Part shown: one piece after another, positions 9,665 through 18,204 of the stretch
How positions within the stretch are numbered: position 1 is the first letter of the stretch
Layout: each line of letters starts with the position of its first letter
NCBI GenBank assembly: GCA_964247695.1
Contig: CAXTVI010000002.1
Span: 62,001 to 126,000, forward strand
Direction of reading: 5' to 3'
DNA: 64,000 nucleotides
Origin: Lichenicoccus sp964247695
Lineage (GTDB): Bacteria > Pseudomonadota > Alphaproteobacteria > Acetobacterales > Acetobacteraceae
Position numbers and translations under genes: made by a program
The notes under the pieces: generated by a model
The model's database searches: none
Told to the model about the DNA's origin: nothing
The model's input: only the letters and a program-made list of their open reading frames with translations

Positions 9665-10732
9665 TCAGCCGCTGGCATGGGGCGCGGGATGCTCATGTCC
9701 GGCAAAGAAGCGCAGCATCTCCGTGGTGGCGTCGGGTCCGCGCGGGTCGGTGAACGATCCCGCCTGTCTGCCACCGAACCAGGCGTGGCCGCCGCCCTGG
9801 ATGGTCCACTGCTCGATGAGCGGGCGTCCGGCAGTGTCCAGAGTAACGATCCGGCGGTACGGGTAGCCGCCGGGTGCCTGGCCACTCATGTCGAGCGTGC
9901 GCAAGGCCGGATCGCGGGCCAGTTGCGCGACCACGCTGTCGGCATTGCGTGGGCTGACAACACCGTCCCGGTCGCCGTGGAACACGATCGCCGGCATCAT
10001 CCTCGACGCCGGGCTTGCGCCGCGCCGGCTGCGCGCTACGGGTGCGCCGCCATGCTGCATCGCGCTCAGCGCCGAAGGCAGGTCGCGGGCGGCGCCGCAG
10101 GCCAGGCCGGAATGCACGCCGATCGCGGCGAACAGCTCCGGATAGGCCTGTCCCATGATAGCAGCGGCGGCACCCCCCGCCGACAGCCCGGCCACATAGA
10201 CCCGCTCCGGATCGACCGCATGCTCCCGCATGACCTGCCGCGTGATCCCCGCGATGATGGATGGCTCGCCGAGGTCGCGTCCCTGGTCGTGCACGCTGAA
10301 CCACTTCCAGCATTTCTGCGGGTGCGCGCTCGCCGGCTGGCCGGGATAGAGCACGAGGCAGGTGCGCGCCTCCGCGGCCGCGTTCATGCCGGTGCCGGCG
10401 GCGAAGTCTTCCGGCGACTGCATGCAGCCATGCAGCATGACGATCAGCGGCACCGGCTGCCCGGTATGGCCGGAAGGCACGTAGAGCCGGTATGGGCGGG
10501 TTCCGGCCGGGTTGCTGAACGTGCCGGACAGGAAGACGCCGGTCGCGACGCGGCCTTCCTGCGCGTCGGGCCCGGGCGTCGTGCCGCGCCTCCAGGCCCC
10601 GCTCTCCGGACGCCCGGCCTGCACCCCGAACAGGTCGCGCGCTCCCTGCGGGACCAGCCGGAGGGCGTCCATGGTCCAGGCGCGCCAGTCGCGCGGCCTG
10701 TGCCTGCGCCCGTTCGGATCATGTCCGGTCAA
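9665..10732 (-). CDS. PHB depolymerase-family esterase (alpha/beta hydrolase)
   Basis: A 355-residue esterase of the Esterase_phb/LpqC group. It has YRLYVPSGH, PLIVMLHGCMQSPEDFAAGT (oxyanion region), the nucleophile box VAGLSAGGAAAA, FHGDRDGVVSPRN with the acid, and GGGHAWFGG with the histidine. Members cleave polyhydroxyalkanoate oligomers or feruloyl/acetyl esters. There is no obvious signal peptide, so it may act inside the cell, in keeping with the PHA locus 5-13 kb away. The chosen start is a TTG at 10732 with AAAGGCGG 8 nt upstream; an internal ATG at 10672 is the alternative. Confidence 0.85.
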   Translation of the reverse strand: MTGHDPNGRRHRPRDWRAWTMDALRLVPQGARDLFGVQAGRPESGAWRRGTTPGPDAQEGRVATGVFLSGTFSNPAGTRPYRLYVPSGHTGQPVPLIVMLHGCMQSPEDFAAGTGMNAAAEARTCLVLYPGQPASAHPQKCWKWFSVHDQGRDLGEPSIIAGITRQVMREHAVDPERVYVAGLSAGGAAAAIMGQAYPELFAAIGVHSGLACGAARDLPSALSAMQHGGAPVARSRRGASPASRMMPAIVFHGDRDGVVSPRNADSVVAQLARDPALRTLDMSGQAPGGYPYRRIVTLDTAGRPLIEQWTIQGGGHAWFGGRQAGSFTDPRGPDATTEMLRFFAGHEHPAPHASG

Positions 10733-10766
10733 TCAAGCCGCCTTTCCACCGCAGGTTCAGCCCGGG

Positions 10767-11330
10767 CTATGACCCGGTTTTCGAGGACGCGTCCCGGGCC
10801 GCGGCCGCACGGCTGCCTCTGTGCAGGACCACCCAGGTCGTCATGTCCCATGCATTGCGTATGCCCGCGAGCAGCAGCAGGCACATGCCGGATGCAAGCA
10901 CGGGGCAGGCGACAACGGCTCCGAGGCAGAAGGCGAGGCCGGCTGCCGCCAGCAGGATGTAGGCGACCGCCGGGATCATCGCGTACCAGGCCCGGTCCTC
11001 CAGGTCGATGGACCGTGCGATGCCCTCGCGCACCATCCGGCGCCAGACCAGGCCGGAATAGACCAGGCCGAGCAGCCCGATGCCTGCCAGCAGCAGGCCG
11101 GGCGGCAGGCAGGTGGTGGCCGGCATCACGCCGACCAGGCTCGCGGCGAAGATGCCGCTGAACGCCACCACGGTCGGCGAGAGGAAGATGCGGAGCGCGT
11201 GCTGGCGCTCATGGGTGAACACGTCGGAGCCGACCGAGGCCGCGACGAACATCAGTCCGACCAGCGTTGCGGAACCGCCGCCGATCAGCAGGTAGAAATC
11301 GTACCAGGGCTCGAGGATGCTGTGCGGCAT
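10767..11330 (-). CDS. Four-helix integral membrane protein of unknown function
   Basis: A 187-residue protein with four hydrophobic segments: FYLLIGGGSATLVGLMFVAA, then VVAFSGIFAASLVGVM, LLLAGIGLLGLVYSGLVW and AVAYILLAAAGLAFCLGAVV. The opening, L-E-P-W-YDFY-LIGGGSATLVGLMFVA, recurs in small bacterial membrane proteins without known function. I set the start at the ATG at 11330, just before this opening; the longer reading frame upstream overlaps the divergent regulator gene and is not protein-like. It is divergent from the XRE regulator at 11434, with about 100 bp of shared control region. Confidence 0.7.
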   Translation of the reverse strand: MPHSILEPWYDFYLLIGGGSATLVGLMFVAASVGSDVFTHERQHALRIFLSPTVVAFSGIFAASLVGVMPATTCLPPGLLLAGIGLLGLVYSGLVWRRMVREGIARSIDLEDRAWYAMIPAVAYILLAAAGLAFCLGAVVACPVLASGMCLLLLAGIRNAWDMTTWVVLHRGSRAAAARDASSKTGS

Positions 11331-11433
11331 GGCGTGTCCAGGAGTCGTTGCAGCGACGATGCTAGAGCATGATGCGATCGTTCCGGCATGATAGGATGTG
11401 TCGGTTGCTGTTGCGCTTTTCGGGAGGTCCGGC

Positions 11434-12297
11434 GTGCAGAAAGCCCCTTCCGACGAGCAGCGGAAAACCCTCGGCTCGTTCCTGGTCGATCGCCGCGCGC
11501 GCCTCGATCCTGCCCGCGCCGGATTCACCGTCGGCCGGCGCCGTACGCCGGGCCTGCGCCGCGAGGAAGTCGCCCAGCTCGCCGGAGTCAGCGTGAGCTG
11601 GTACACTTGGCTCGAGCAGGGCCGCGAGATACGCGCCTCCGCCGGCACGCTGGATCGCGTCGCGGAGGCGCTGGGCCTCGACTATACGGAGCGCGTCCAC
11701 CTGTTCGCCCTCTCCGAGCGCAGCCCGCCCGAAGCCCCTCACGACGACAGCCTGAGCAACGGCCTGCTGCTGCTGCTGCAGGCGCTCGATCCGGTGCCGG
11801 CCTACATACGCAACACCAGGCTGGACATCCTCGCCTGGAATGCCGCGATCGCGGGCCTGTTCACCGATTACGGGGCGTTGCCGCCGCATGAGCGCAACAC
11901 GCTGCGGCTGCTGTTCCTGCATGCGCCGTACCGGCGTCTCATCGTCGACTGGGAGCTGGTGGCGCGCGGCATGCTGGCCACGTTCCGGGCCGCGCAGGCG
12001 CAGGCGGTCGACAAGGCGCCGTTCCGGGCCATCGCCCACGACCTGATCGCCCGCAGCCCTGAATTCCGCCTGTGGTGGCCCGACCATGATGTCGGGCATT
12101 TCGACGAAGGCGTGAAGCGGCTTGACCATCCGGTGCATGGCCGGGTCGACCTGACCTATGTCTCGCTGGTCCCCGAGAGCCGGCACGACCTGTCGCTGGT
12201 CACCTACGTCCCGCGCCCTGCCGACGGGGAGCGCAGGTCGGCGTTCTCGGACGGGAATCGGAAGCCGGCGTTCGCCGACGGGGACCGGAAGTCATAG
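11434..12297 (+). CDS. XRE-family regulator with MmyB-type ligand domain
   Basis: A 287-residue regulator. Residues about 8-75 hold a helix-turn-helix (RRRTPGLRREEVAQLAGVSV, SWYTWLEQGR) and the rest an MmyB-like domain (YIRNTRLDILAWNAAIAGLF, RLLFLHAPYRRL). This family is often divergent from the oxidoreductase or membrane gene it controls; here it diverges from the gene ending at 10767. I chose the GTG at 11434 because GGGAGG stands 6 nt upstream; a GTG at 11398 gives 12 more residues. The C-terminus is odd: the last 25 residues are an imperfect tandem 9-residue repeat. Confidence 0.88.
   Translation: MQKAPSDEQRKTLGSFLVDRRARLDPARAGFTVGRRRTPGLRREEVAQLAGVSVSWYTWLEQGREIRASAGTLDRVAEALGLDYTERVHLFALSERSPPEAPHDDSLSNGLLLLLQALDPVPAYIRNTRLDILAWNAAIAGLFTDYGALPPHERNTLRLLFLHAPYRRLIVDWELVARGMLATFRAAQAQAVDKAPFRAIAHDLIARSPEFRLWWPDHDVGHFDEGVKRLDHPVHGRVDLTYVSLVPESRHDLSLVTYVPRPADGERRSAFSDGNRKPAFADGDRKS
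12220..12294 (+). repeat. 27-nt tandem repeat (2.8 copies) at regulator C-terminus
   Basis: Units at 12220-12246, 12247-12273 and 12274-12294 encode ADGERRSAF, SDGNRKPAF and ADGDRKS, followed by TAG. The unit length keeps the reading frame and the copies differ at several bases, so the duplication is not brand new. It lies after the last conserved MmyB strand and is probably a tail outside the fold. Confidence 0.85.
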
Positions 12298-12389
12298 GTT
12301 AAGTGCTTATCTGGTGAACCCGGGCGCGAGGCCGTAAGGCTGCGCCACGATGCGCTGCACTGGAACCGGCGCACCTGGATGCCTCAGCC

Positions 12390-13772
12390 ATGTCCGCTCT
12401 TCCCGGCGCCGTCTCGACCAACCCCGCCACCGGCGCGGTGTTCGCGCACCACCCTTTCGCTACCGATGCGGAACTCTCCGGCTTGCTCGAGCAGGCGCAG
12501 CGCGGCTTCGAGCGGTGGCGGGTTATCGCTGCTGCCGACCGCGCCGCCCTGCTGCGGCGCATGGCCGTGATCCTGCGCCGGCGCCGGAACGAGATGGCCA
12601 CGATGGCAACGCTGGAGATGGGCAAGCCGATCCTGCAGGCGCGGGCCGAGATCGAGAAATGCGCCTCGCTCTGCGACTGGTACGGCGAGCACGGTCCGAG
12701 GCTGCTCGATGACGAGAGCACCAGCGTCGACGGCGATCGCGCCACCGTCTCCTTCCTGCCGCTCGGCACCGTGTATGCGGTGATGCCGTGGAATTTCCCG
12801 TACTGGCAGGCGATGCGCGGTGCGGTGCCGATCATGGTGGGCGGCAACGGTTTCCTGCTCAAGCCGGCCGGCAACGTCATCGGGTCGGCGCGGCTGCTGG
12901 GACAGGCCTGGCAGGAAGCGGGCTTGCCCGACGGCGTCTTCACGGTCGCCAACCTCGCGCGCAGCCAGAGCCCGTCGGTGATCGCCGACGACCGCATCGC
13001 CGCGGTGACGCTGACCGGTGGCGTCGCCGCTGGCAGCCTCGTTGCCTCGCAGGCAGCGGCCGCCCTGAAGAAATCGGTGCTGGAACTCGGCGGATCCGAC
13101 CCGTTCATCGTGCTGGCCGACGCCGACCTCGAAGCCGCGGTAAAGGCGGCGGTCACCGCGCGGTTCCAGAATTGCGGGCAGGTCTGCATCGCCGCCAAGC
13201 GCTTCATCATCGAGGCGCCGGTCGCCGACAGCTTCACCGAGCGTTTCGTGACCGCGGTCCGGGCGCTGCGCCTTGGCGACCCGCTCGACGAGCATACCGA
13301 GATCGGGCCGATGGCGCGTGCCGACCTGCGTGACGAGCTGCATGGCCAGGTCGAGGCAAGCCTCGCGGCCGGAGCCAGGCTGCTGGCCGGCGGCCACGTG
13401 ATTGGCGGTCCCGGCTGCTTCTATGCGCCGACGGTGCTGGACCGGGTGCTCCCGGGGATGCAGGCGTTCGACGCCGAGACCTTCGGGCCGGTGGCCGCGA
13501 TCACCGTGGCGCGCGACGCCGAGCATGCGGTGGAGCTGGCCAACCAGAGCGAGTTCGGCCTCAGCGGCAGCCTCTGGACCGGCGATCGCAGCCGCGGCCG
13601 CAGGCTGGCGCGGCGCCTGAACACCGGCGGGGTTTTCATTAATGGCTACGCAATTTCCGATCCGCGCGTGCCGATAGGCGGCATCAAGAAGAGCGGCTAC
13701 GGCCGGGAGCTGTCGCATTTCGGCCTGCGCGAGTTCCTCAACGCCCAGACGGTCTGGTCCGACCGTCTCTGA
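12390..13772 (+). CDS. NAD(P)-dependent aldehyde dehydrogenase, succinate-semialdehyde type
   Basis: A 460-residue aldehyde dehydrogenase of the succinate-semialdehyde branch (GabD/SadA-like). It shows the NAD(P) site VMPWNFPYWQAMRGA (Asn135), the general base in LELGGSDPFI (Glu232) and the nucleophile in NCGQVCIAAKRF (Cys266). GGIKKSGYGRELSHFG is typical of this branch. It would oxidise succinate semialdehyde (or a related aldehyde) to the acid in the cytosol. It is short at both ends relative to the usual 480 residues but lacks no key residue. It has its own 92-bp upstream gap and lies 37 bp before pckA. Confidence 0.85.
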   Translation: MSALPGAVSTNPATGAVFAHHPFATDAELSGLLEQAQRGFERWRVIAAADRAALLRRMAVILRRRRNEMATMATLEMGKPILQARAEIEKCASLCDWYGEHGPRLLDDESTSVDGDRATVSFLPLGTVYAVMPWNFPYWQAMRGAVPIMVGGNGFLLKPAGNVIGSARLLGQAWQEAGLPDGVFTVANLARSQSPSVIADDRIAAVTLTGGVAAGSLVASQAAAALKKSVLELGGSDPFIVLADADLEAAVKAAVTARFQNCGQVCIAAKRFIIEAPVADSFTERFVTAVRALRLGDPLDEHTEIGPMARADLRDELHGQVEASLAAGARLLAGGHVIGGPGCFYAPTVLDRVLPGMQAFDAETFGPVAAITVARDAEHAVELANQSEFGLSGSLWTGDRSRGRRLARRLNTGGVFINGYAISDPRVPIGGIKKSGYGRELSHFGLREFLNAQTVWSDRL

Positions 13773-13809
13773 ACATCGTTTCCTGCAATCATCAACCGGA
13801 CTGCATGCC

Positions 13810-15420
13810 ATGCTGGATCTCGTTCCCGCTCCCCGTGGCACGCCCGGACCCGGATCGACAGGGCTGCGGAGTTGCCGCGGCGTCGCGAGCAACCTGCATG
13901 CGCCGGCGCTGGTTTCCCTGGCGCTGAGCCGAGGCGAAGGCGTGCTGTCCGAGGCTGGGGCGCTGGTGGTCCACACCGGCGTGCATACCGGCCGCTCCGT
14001 GCAGGACAAATTCCTGGCGGACGAGCCTGATACCACCGATGCGATCTGGTGGGGCAAGATCAACCGGAGGCTCCCGGCCGCGCAGTTCGACGCCCTGGCC
14101 GCGCATGTGCGCGCGCATCTCGAGCAGCAGGCGCTGTTCACCCAGGACCTCTATGCCGGCGCCGACCCGACGCACCGCATCCGCGTGCGGCTGGTCACCA
14201 CCACCGCCTGGCACGCCCTGTTCGCGCGCAACATGTTCATCCGTCCGGACGCGGCGGAGCTAGACGGGTTCGAGCCGGACTTCGTCATCCTGCATGCGCC
14301 CGACCTCACGATCGAGCCCGCGGACTTCGGCGTGCGCACGTCCACGGTGATCGCGCTGTCGTTCGCCCAGCGGCTGGTGGTGATTGCCGGCACGGAATAT
14401 GCGGGCGAGATCAAGAAGGCGATCTTCACCGTGATGAACTGGCTGCTGCCGGCACGCGGCGTGCTGCCGATGCATTGCTCGGCCAATGTCGGCGACGAGG
14501 GCGACGTCGCCGTGTTCTTCGGCCTGTCCGGCACCGGCAAGACCACGCTCTCGTCGGATCCACGCCGCCGGCTGATTGGTGACGACGAGCATGGCTGGTC
14601 GGAGGGTGGCGTGTTCAACTTCGAGGGCGGTTGCTACGCCAAGGTGATCGACCTGCAGCAGGCGGCGGAACCGCAGATCTGGGCGGCGTCGCACCGGTTC
14701 GGCGCCGTGCTGGAGAACGTCGTCTGCGACCGCGAAGGCCGGCTCGACCTCGCCAGCAACGCGCTGACCGACAACACGCGCTCATGCTATCCGATCGACT
14801 TCATCGCCCGCGCCCGGCTCGACGGAGTGGGCGGTGTCCCGCGCAACGTGGTGATGCTGACCGCCGATGCGTTCGGGGTGCTGCCGCCGATCTCCCGGCT
14901 GACCCCGGCGCAGGCAATGTATCACTTCCTGTCGGGCTACACGGCGCGGGTCGCCGGCACCGAGAAGGGGCTGCCGGACCGGCCGCAGGCCACCTTCTCC
15001 GCCTGTTTCGGGGCGCCCTTCCTGCCATGTGCGCCGCAGGTCTATGGCGCGCTGCTGAAGCAGTTCCTCGCCCGGCACGGCGTGTCGTGCTGGCTGGTCA
15101 ATACCGGCTGGAGCGGCGGCGCGTATGGCACCGGACGCCGGATGTCGCTCGCCCAGACCCGGGCGCTGCTCGCCGCCGCTCTCGATGGCACGCTTGCGGA
15201 GGCGGAGTTCGTAATCGAGCCGTTCTTCGGCCTGTCGATCCCGCGACATGTCGAGGGCATTCCGGAGGACATTCTCGACCCGCCCCGTGCCTGGATCAGC
15301 CAGGAGGCCTATGCGGCCCAGGCAAGCGAGTTGGCGCGGCTGTTCGTCGCAAACTTCGCCTCCTTCGAAAATGATGTGGATGACGAGGTACGCGCCGCTC
15401 GTGTGCAGGCTGCGGCCTGA
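13810..15420 (+). CDS. pckA: Phosphoenolpyruvate carboxykinase (ATP)
   Basis: A 536-residue PckA. Diagnostic elements: HTGVHTGRSVQDKF, the kinase-1a P-loop GLSGTGKTTLS (residues 238-248), the kinase-2 motif LIGDDEHGW, and the C-terminal NTGWSGGAYGTGRRMS. It converts oxaloacetate plus ATP to PEP, CO2 and ADP, the entry step of gluconeogenesis from acids such as lactate, malate or succinate. The length is normal for the ATP-type enzyme. It is convergent with the hydrolase gene that ends 13 bp downstream. The context suits growth on organic acids. Confidence 0.96.
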   Translation: MLDLVPAPRGTPGPGSTGLRSCRGVASNLHAPALVSLALSRGEGVLSEAGALVVHTGVHTGRSVQDKFLADEPDTTDAIWWGKINRRLPAAQFDALAAHVRAHLEQQALFTQDLYAGADPTHRIRVRLVTTTAWHALFARNMFIRPDAAELDGFEPDFVILHAPDLTIEPADFGVRTSTVIALSFAQRLVVIAGTEYAGEIKKAIFTVMNWLLPARGVLPMHCSANVGDEGDVAVFFGLSGTGKTTLSSDPRRRLIGDDEHGWSEGGVFNFEGGCYAKVIDLQQAAEPQIWAASHRFGAVLENVVCDREGRLDLASNALTDNTRSCYPIDFIARARLDGVGGVPRNVVMLTADAFGVLPPISRLTPAQAMYHFLSGYTARVAGTEKGLPDRPQATFSACFGAPFLPCAPQVYGALLKQFLARHGVSCWLVNTGWSGGAYGTGRRMSLAQTRALLAAALDGTLAEAEFVIEPFFGLSIPRHVEGIPEDILDPPRAWISQEAYAAQASELARLFVANFASFENDVDDEVRAARVQAAA

Positions 15421-15433
15421 CCAAGGCGGCAAA

Positions 15434-16363
15434 CTACTCCCGGCCGAGCCAGTCGATCACCGCGTCGATCTGGTTGGCGTCCATCAGCGCGGGGGCATGG
15501 CCGCAATCGGTGAATTCGATGAACGTGGCCTGCGGACCGCGCTGGGTCATCTCCTGGGCGATGTTCGCGGGCAGCACGTCCGAATGTTCGCCGCGCAGCA
15601 CCAGCGTCGGACAGGCGATCTGGTCCCAGTAGTTCCAGATGCTCAGGTTGAACAGCAGGCTGGTCCGGAACGGGCCGGCAATGTCGGAATCCGCGAGCTT
15701 GCGCCAGCCACCCGTGTTGTTCTCGGCGAAGCCGTGCCGGGCCATATGCTCCCATTGGGCATCCGTGAGGTTGCCGAAGCCGGGCAGGGAGGTGCGGACG
15801 AAGCTGGTCGCCGCGCGCAGGTCGGGAAAGGTCAGCGGCGCATCGCGCACCGCGTCCGAGAGCCGCTGCAGCACCTGCCAGGTCACGAACGGACCGATAT
15901 CGTTCACCACCAGACGGGCGATCGGAGACTGCCGCTGGCCCGCCATCAGAATGCCCACGATGCCGCCGAGTGACGTGCCGATCCAGTCCACCCTCGGCAC
16001 GTTCAGGCGGGCGATCAGGGCCGCGATATCCGAGACATACTGCGGCAGCGTGTATTCGCTTGGCTCGCGCAGCCAGTCGCTGCGGCCGCGACCCACGAGG
16101 TCGGGACAGATCACGCGCCAGCCGCGACGTGCCATCTCGGCGGCGATCAGGTCGAAGTCACGCCCCTGCCTCGACAGGCCGTGCAGGCAGATCGCCACCC
16201 GCTCGGAGGCAGGGTCTCCCCACTCGACATAGGCGATGCGGTGGAAGCCGTGCTTCGAGACGCCGAGATACGAGCCGCTGCGATCGGGTACGCGAAAGCG
16301 CTCGATCAGGTCGGTCTCGCCGTCGAGGGTTGGGCTGATCGTAGTCACGGTCTTGCGCAGCAT
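15434..16363 (-). CDS. Alpha/beta hydrolase
   Basis: About 309 residues. The core has VAICLHGLSRQGRDFD (oxyanion loop), VICPDLVGRGRSDW, the nucleophile elbow WIGTSLGGIVG, LVLRGEHSDVL (acid) and FTDCGHAPALMDANQ (histidine). I set the start at the ATG at 16363 (MLRKTVTTISPTL); upstream sequence in the same frame is basic and not conserved-looking. It is the last gene of the minus-strand PHA block, 179 bp after the CoA-transferase. It could be a thioesterase-like or ester-cleaving enzyme tied to PHA turnover, but no motif fixes its substrate. Confidence 0.8.
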   Translation of the reverse strand: MLRKTVTTISPTLDGETDLIERFRVPDRSGSYLGVSKHGFHRIAYVEWGDPASERVAICLHGLSRQGRDFDLIAAEMARRGWRVICPDLVGRGRSDWLREPSEYTLPQYVSDIAALIARLNVPRVDWIGTSLGGIVGILMAGQRQSPIARLVVNDIGPFVTWQVLQRLSDAVRDAPLTFPDLRAATSFVRTSLPGFGNLTDAQWEHMARHGFAENNTGGWRKLADSDIAGPFRTSLLFNLSIWNYWDQIACPTLVLRGEHSDVLPANIAQEMTQRGPQATFIEFTDCGHAPALMDANQIDAVIDWLGRE

Positions 16364-16542
16364 CTTGCCTAGAGATTGATACCAGCCTCCGGACCCCCAA
16401 CCCCCAGACTCGGGGACGCCCGATCTCCAGGAGACCAACTCCGGTGAGATCGCGGCGGCAGCAGGCACGAACCCAGGATCCGCCGAACGCATCGACCTTG
16501 TAACCCGTTCAATCACAAGATTCGGTTAAGGCGTCGCCGCCC

Positions 16543-18204
16543 TTAATCTCCTACTGCAGCATATCGCGGTTCCAGAACGGACGGCACCGCTCTTTGCACA
16601 CGCTGGTGCGGGTCGGCGACATGACTGACCCGCTCCGGAACGCAGAGCTCCTGCAGCGCAAGATGCAGGCCCATCGCCTCGGGCCGGAACAGCCGGCCGT
16701 CCATCAGCCGCGGCCGGTCCACGATCGGCCGGAAGCCCATGTGCGCCAGGATGTCGCGGTCGATATCGATGCCTGGAGCAACTTCAACGAGTTCGACGCC
16801 GTCATGAGTGCGTGCAAAGACGCAGCGCTCGGTGACATAGAGCACCTGCTGGCCCTTCTCGCCGGCATATTCGCCGCTGAAGGTAACCTGCTCCACCGCG
16901 GCGATGAACTTCGCGGTGCGGCCCTCGCGCAGGATGTGCAGGCGGCCATCCTCGATATGGATCAGCAGGCCGCCCGCGGTGAAGGTGCCGGCGAACACCA
17001 GCTTGTGCGCGTTCTGGCTGATGTTGATGAAGCCGCCGGCGCCGGCGAGCCGCCCGTTGAAGCGGCTGACATTGACGTTGCCGCTGGCGTCGGACTGCGC
17101 CATCCCGAGGCACGCCATGTCCAGGCCGCCGCCATCGTAGAAGTCGAACTGCTGGTTCTGTTGTATCACCGCCGCCGGATTGAGCGCGGTGCCGAAGTTC
17201 AGCCCGCTCTGCGGCAGGCCGCCGATCACTCCCGGCTCCGCGGTCAGGGTCACATGCTTGAGGATCTTCTCCTCTGCGGCCACCGTGGCGACGCATTCCG
17301 GCATGCCGATGCCGAGATTGACAACCCCACCCAGGGGCAGCTCCAGGGCGACACGTCTTGCGACCACCTTGCGCTCGTCGAACGGCAGCGTCGGGATGCG
17401 GTCGAGCGGCACCCGGATCTGGCCGGAAAAAGCGCCATTATGCGCTGTCGCGTAGGTCTGGCGATGGTTCTCCGGTTCGGCAAGCACGACGTAGTCAACC
17501 AGGATGCCGGGCACCTGCACCCGCCGCGCGTCCAGCGAGCCCTCCTGGGCGATGCGCTCGACCTGGGCGATCACGATGCCGCCCGAGTTGTGCGCCGCCA
17601 TCGCCGCCGGCAGCACGTCGAGCTGCAGCGCCTCGCGCTCCATCGTTATGTTGCCGGCGGTGTCGGCGGTGGTGCCGCGGATGATCGCGACATCGATCGG
17701 GAACGCCTTGTAGAGCAGGAACTCCTCGCCTCCGATCTCGATCAGGCTGACCAGGTCCTCGGTGGTGCGGTCGTTGATCTTGCCACCGCCCAGCCGCGGA
17801 TCGACGAAGGTGCGCAGGCCCACGCGCGACAGCAGCCCCGGACGATGCGCCGCGATATCGCGATACAGTTGCGCGATGCAGCCGAGCGGCAGGTTGTAGG
17901 CCTCGATCTCGCCGCTCATGGCGCACAGGCCGAGCTTGGGGACCAGCGACCAGTGCCCGCCGATGGCGCGACGCACCAGGCCGCGATGCGCCAGCCGGTT
18001 GAGGCCGCGATCCTTGCCGTCGCCGGGGGCCGCCGCGAACACCAGCGTCAGCTCGCCCGAGCAGCCGGTCTCGGTGTAGCGTCGTTCCAGCGCCAGCAGC
18101 AGCTCGTCCGGCGTGCCGACGCCGACGAAGCCGGACACCGAGACGGTGGACCGCGCACGGATCGCGGCGACGGCGTCGTCGGCCGAGACGATCTTGTTGC
18201 TCAT
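16543..18204 (-). CDS. Acyl-CoA:carboxylate CoA-transferase (propionate CoA-transferase-like)
   Basis: A 553-residue fused alpha-beta CoA-transferase of family I (Pct/YdiF type). The N-half starts VSADDAVAAIRARSTVSVSG; the C-half has GGVVNLGIGMPECVA and the catalytic glutamate in LTAEPGVIGGLPQSG (Glu323). It moves CoA between acyl-CoA and short carboxylic or hydroxy acids. Its ATG overlaps the phaC stop (ATGA), so the two are translationally coupled. In this setting it can activate hydroxyacids or short acids into the CoA thioesters that PhaC polymerises. Pct-type enzymes are known to activate lactate, propionate and 3-hydroxybutyrate; the real substrate here is inferred. Confidence 0.88.
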   Translation of the reverse strand: MSNKIVSADDAVAAIRARSTVSVSGFVGVGTPDELLLALERRYTETGCSGELTLVFAAAPGDGKDRGLNRLAHRGLVRRAIGGHWSLVPKLGLCAMSGEIEAYNLPLGCIAQLYRDIAAHRPGLLSRVGLRTFVDPRLGGGKINDRTTEDLVSLIEIGGEEFLLYKAFPIDVAIIRGTTADTAGNITMEREALQLDVLPAAMAAHNSGGIVIAQVERIAQEGSLDARRVQVPGILVDYVVLAEPENHRQTYATAHNGAFSGQIRVPLDRIPTLPFDERKVVARRVALELPLGGVVNLGIGMPECVATVAAEEKILKHVTLTAEPGVIGGLPQSGLNFGTALNPAAVIQQNQQFDFYDGGGLDMACLGMAQSDASGNVNVSRFNGRLAGAGGFINISQNAHKLVFAGTFTAGGLLIHIEDGRLHILREGRTAKFIAAVEQVTFSGEYAGEKGQQVLYVTERCVFARTHDGVELVEVAPGIDIDRDILAHMGFRPIVDRPRLMDGRLFRPEAMGLHLALQELCVPERVSHVADPHQRVQRAVPSVLEPRYAAVGD

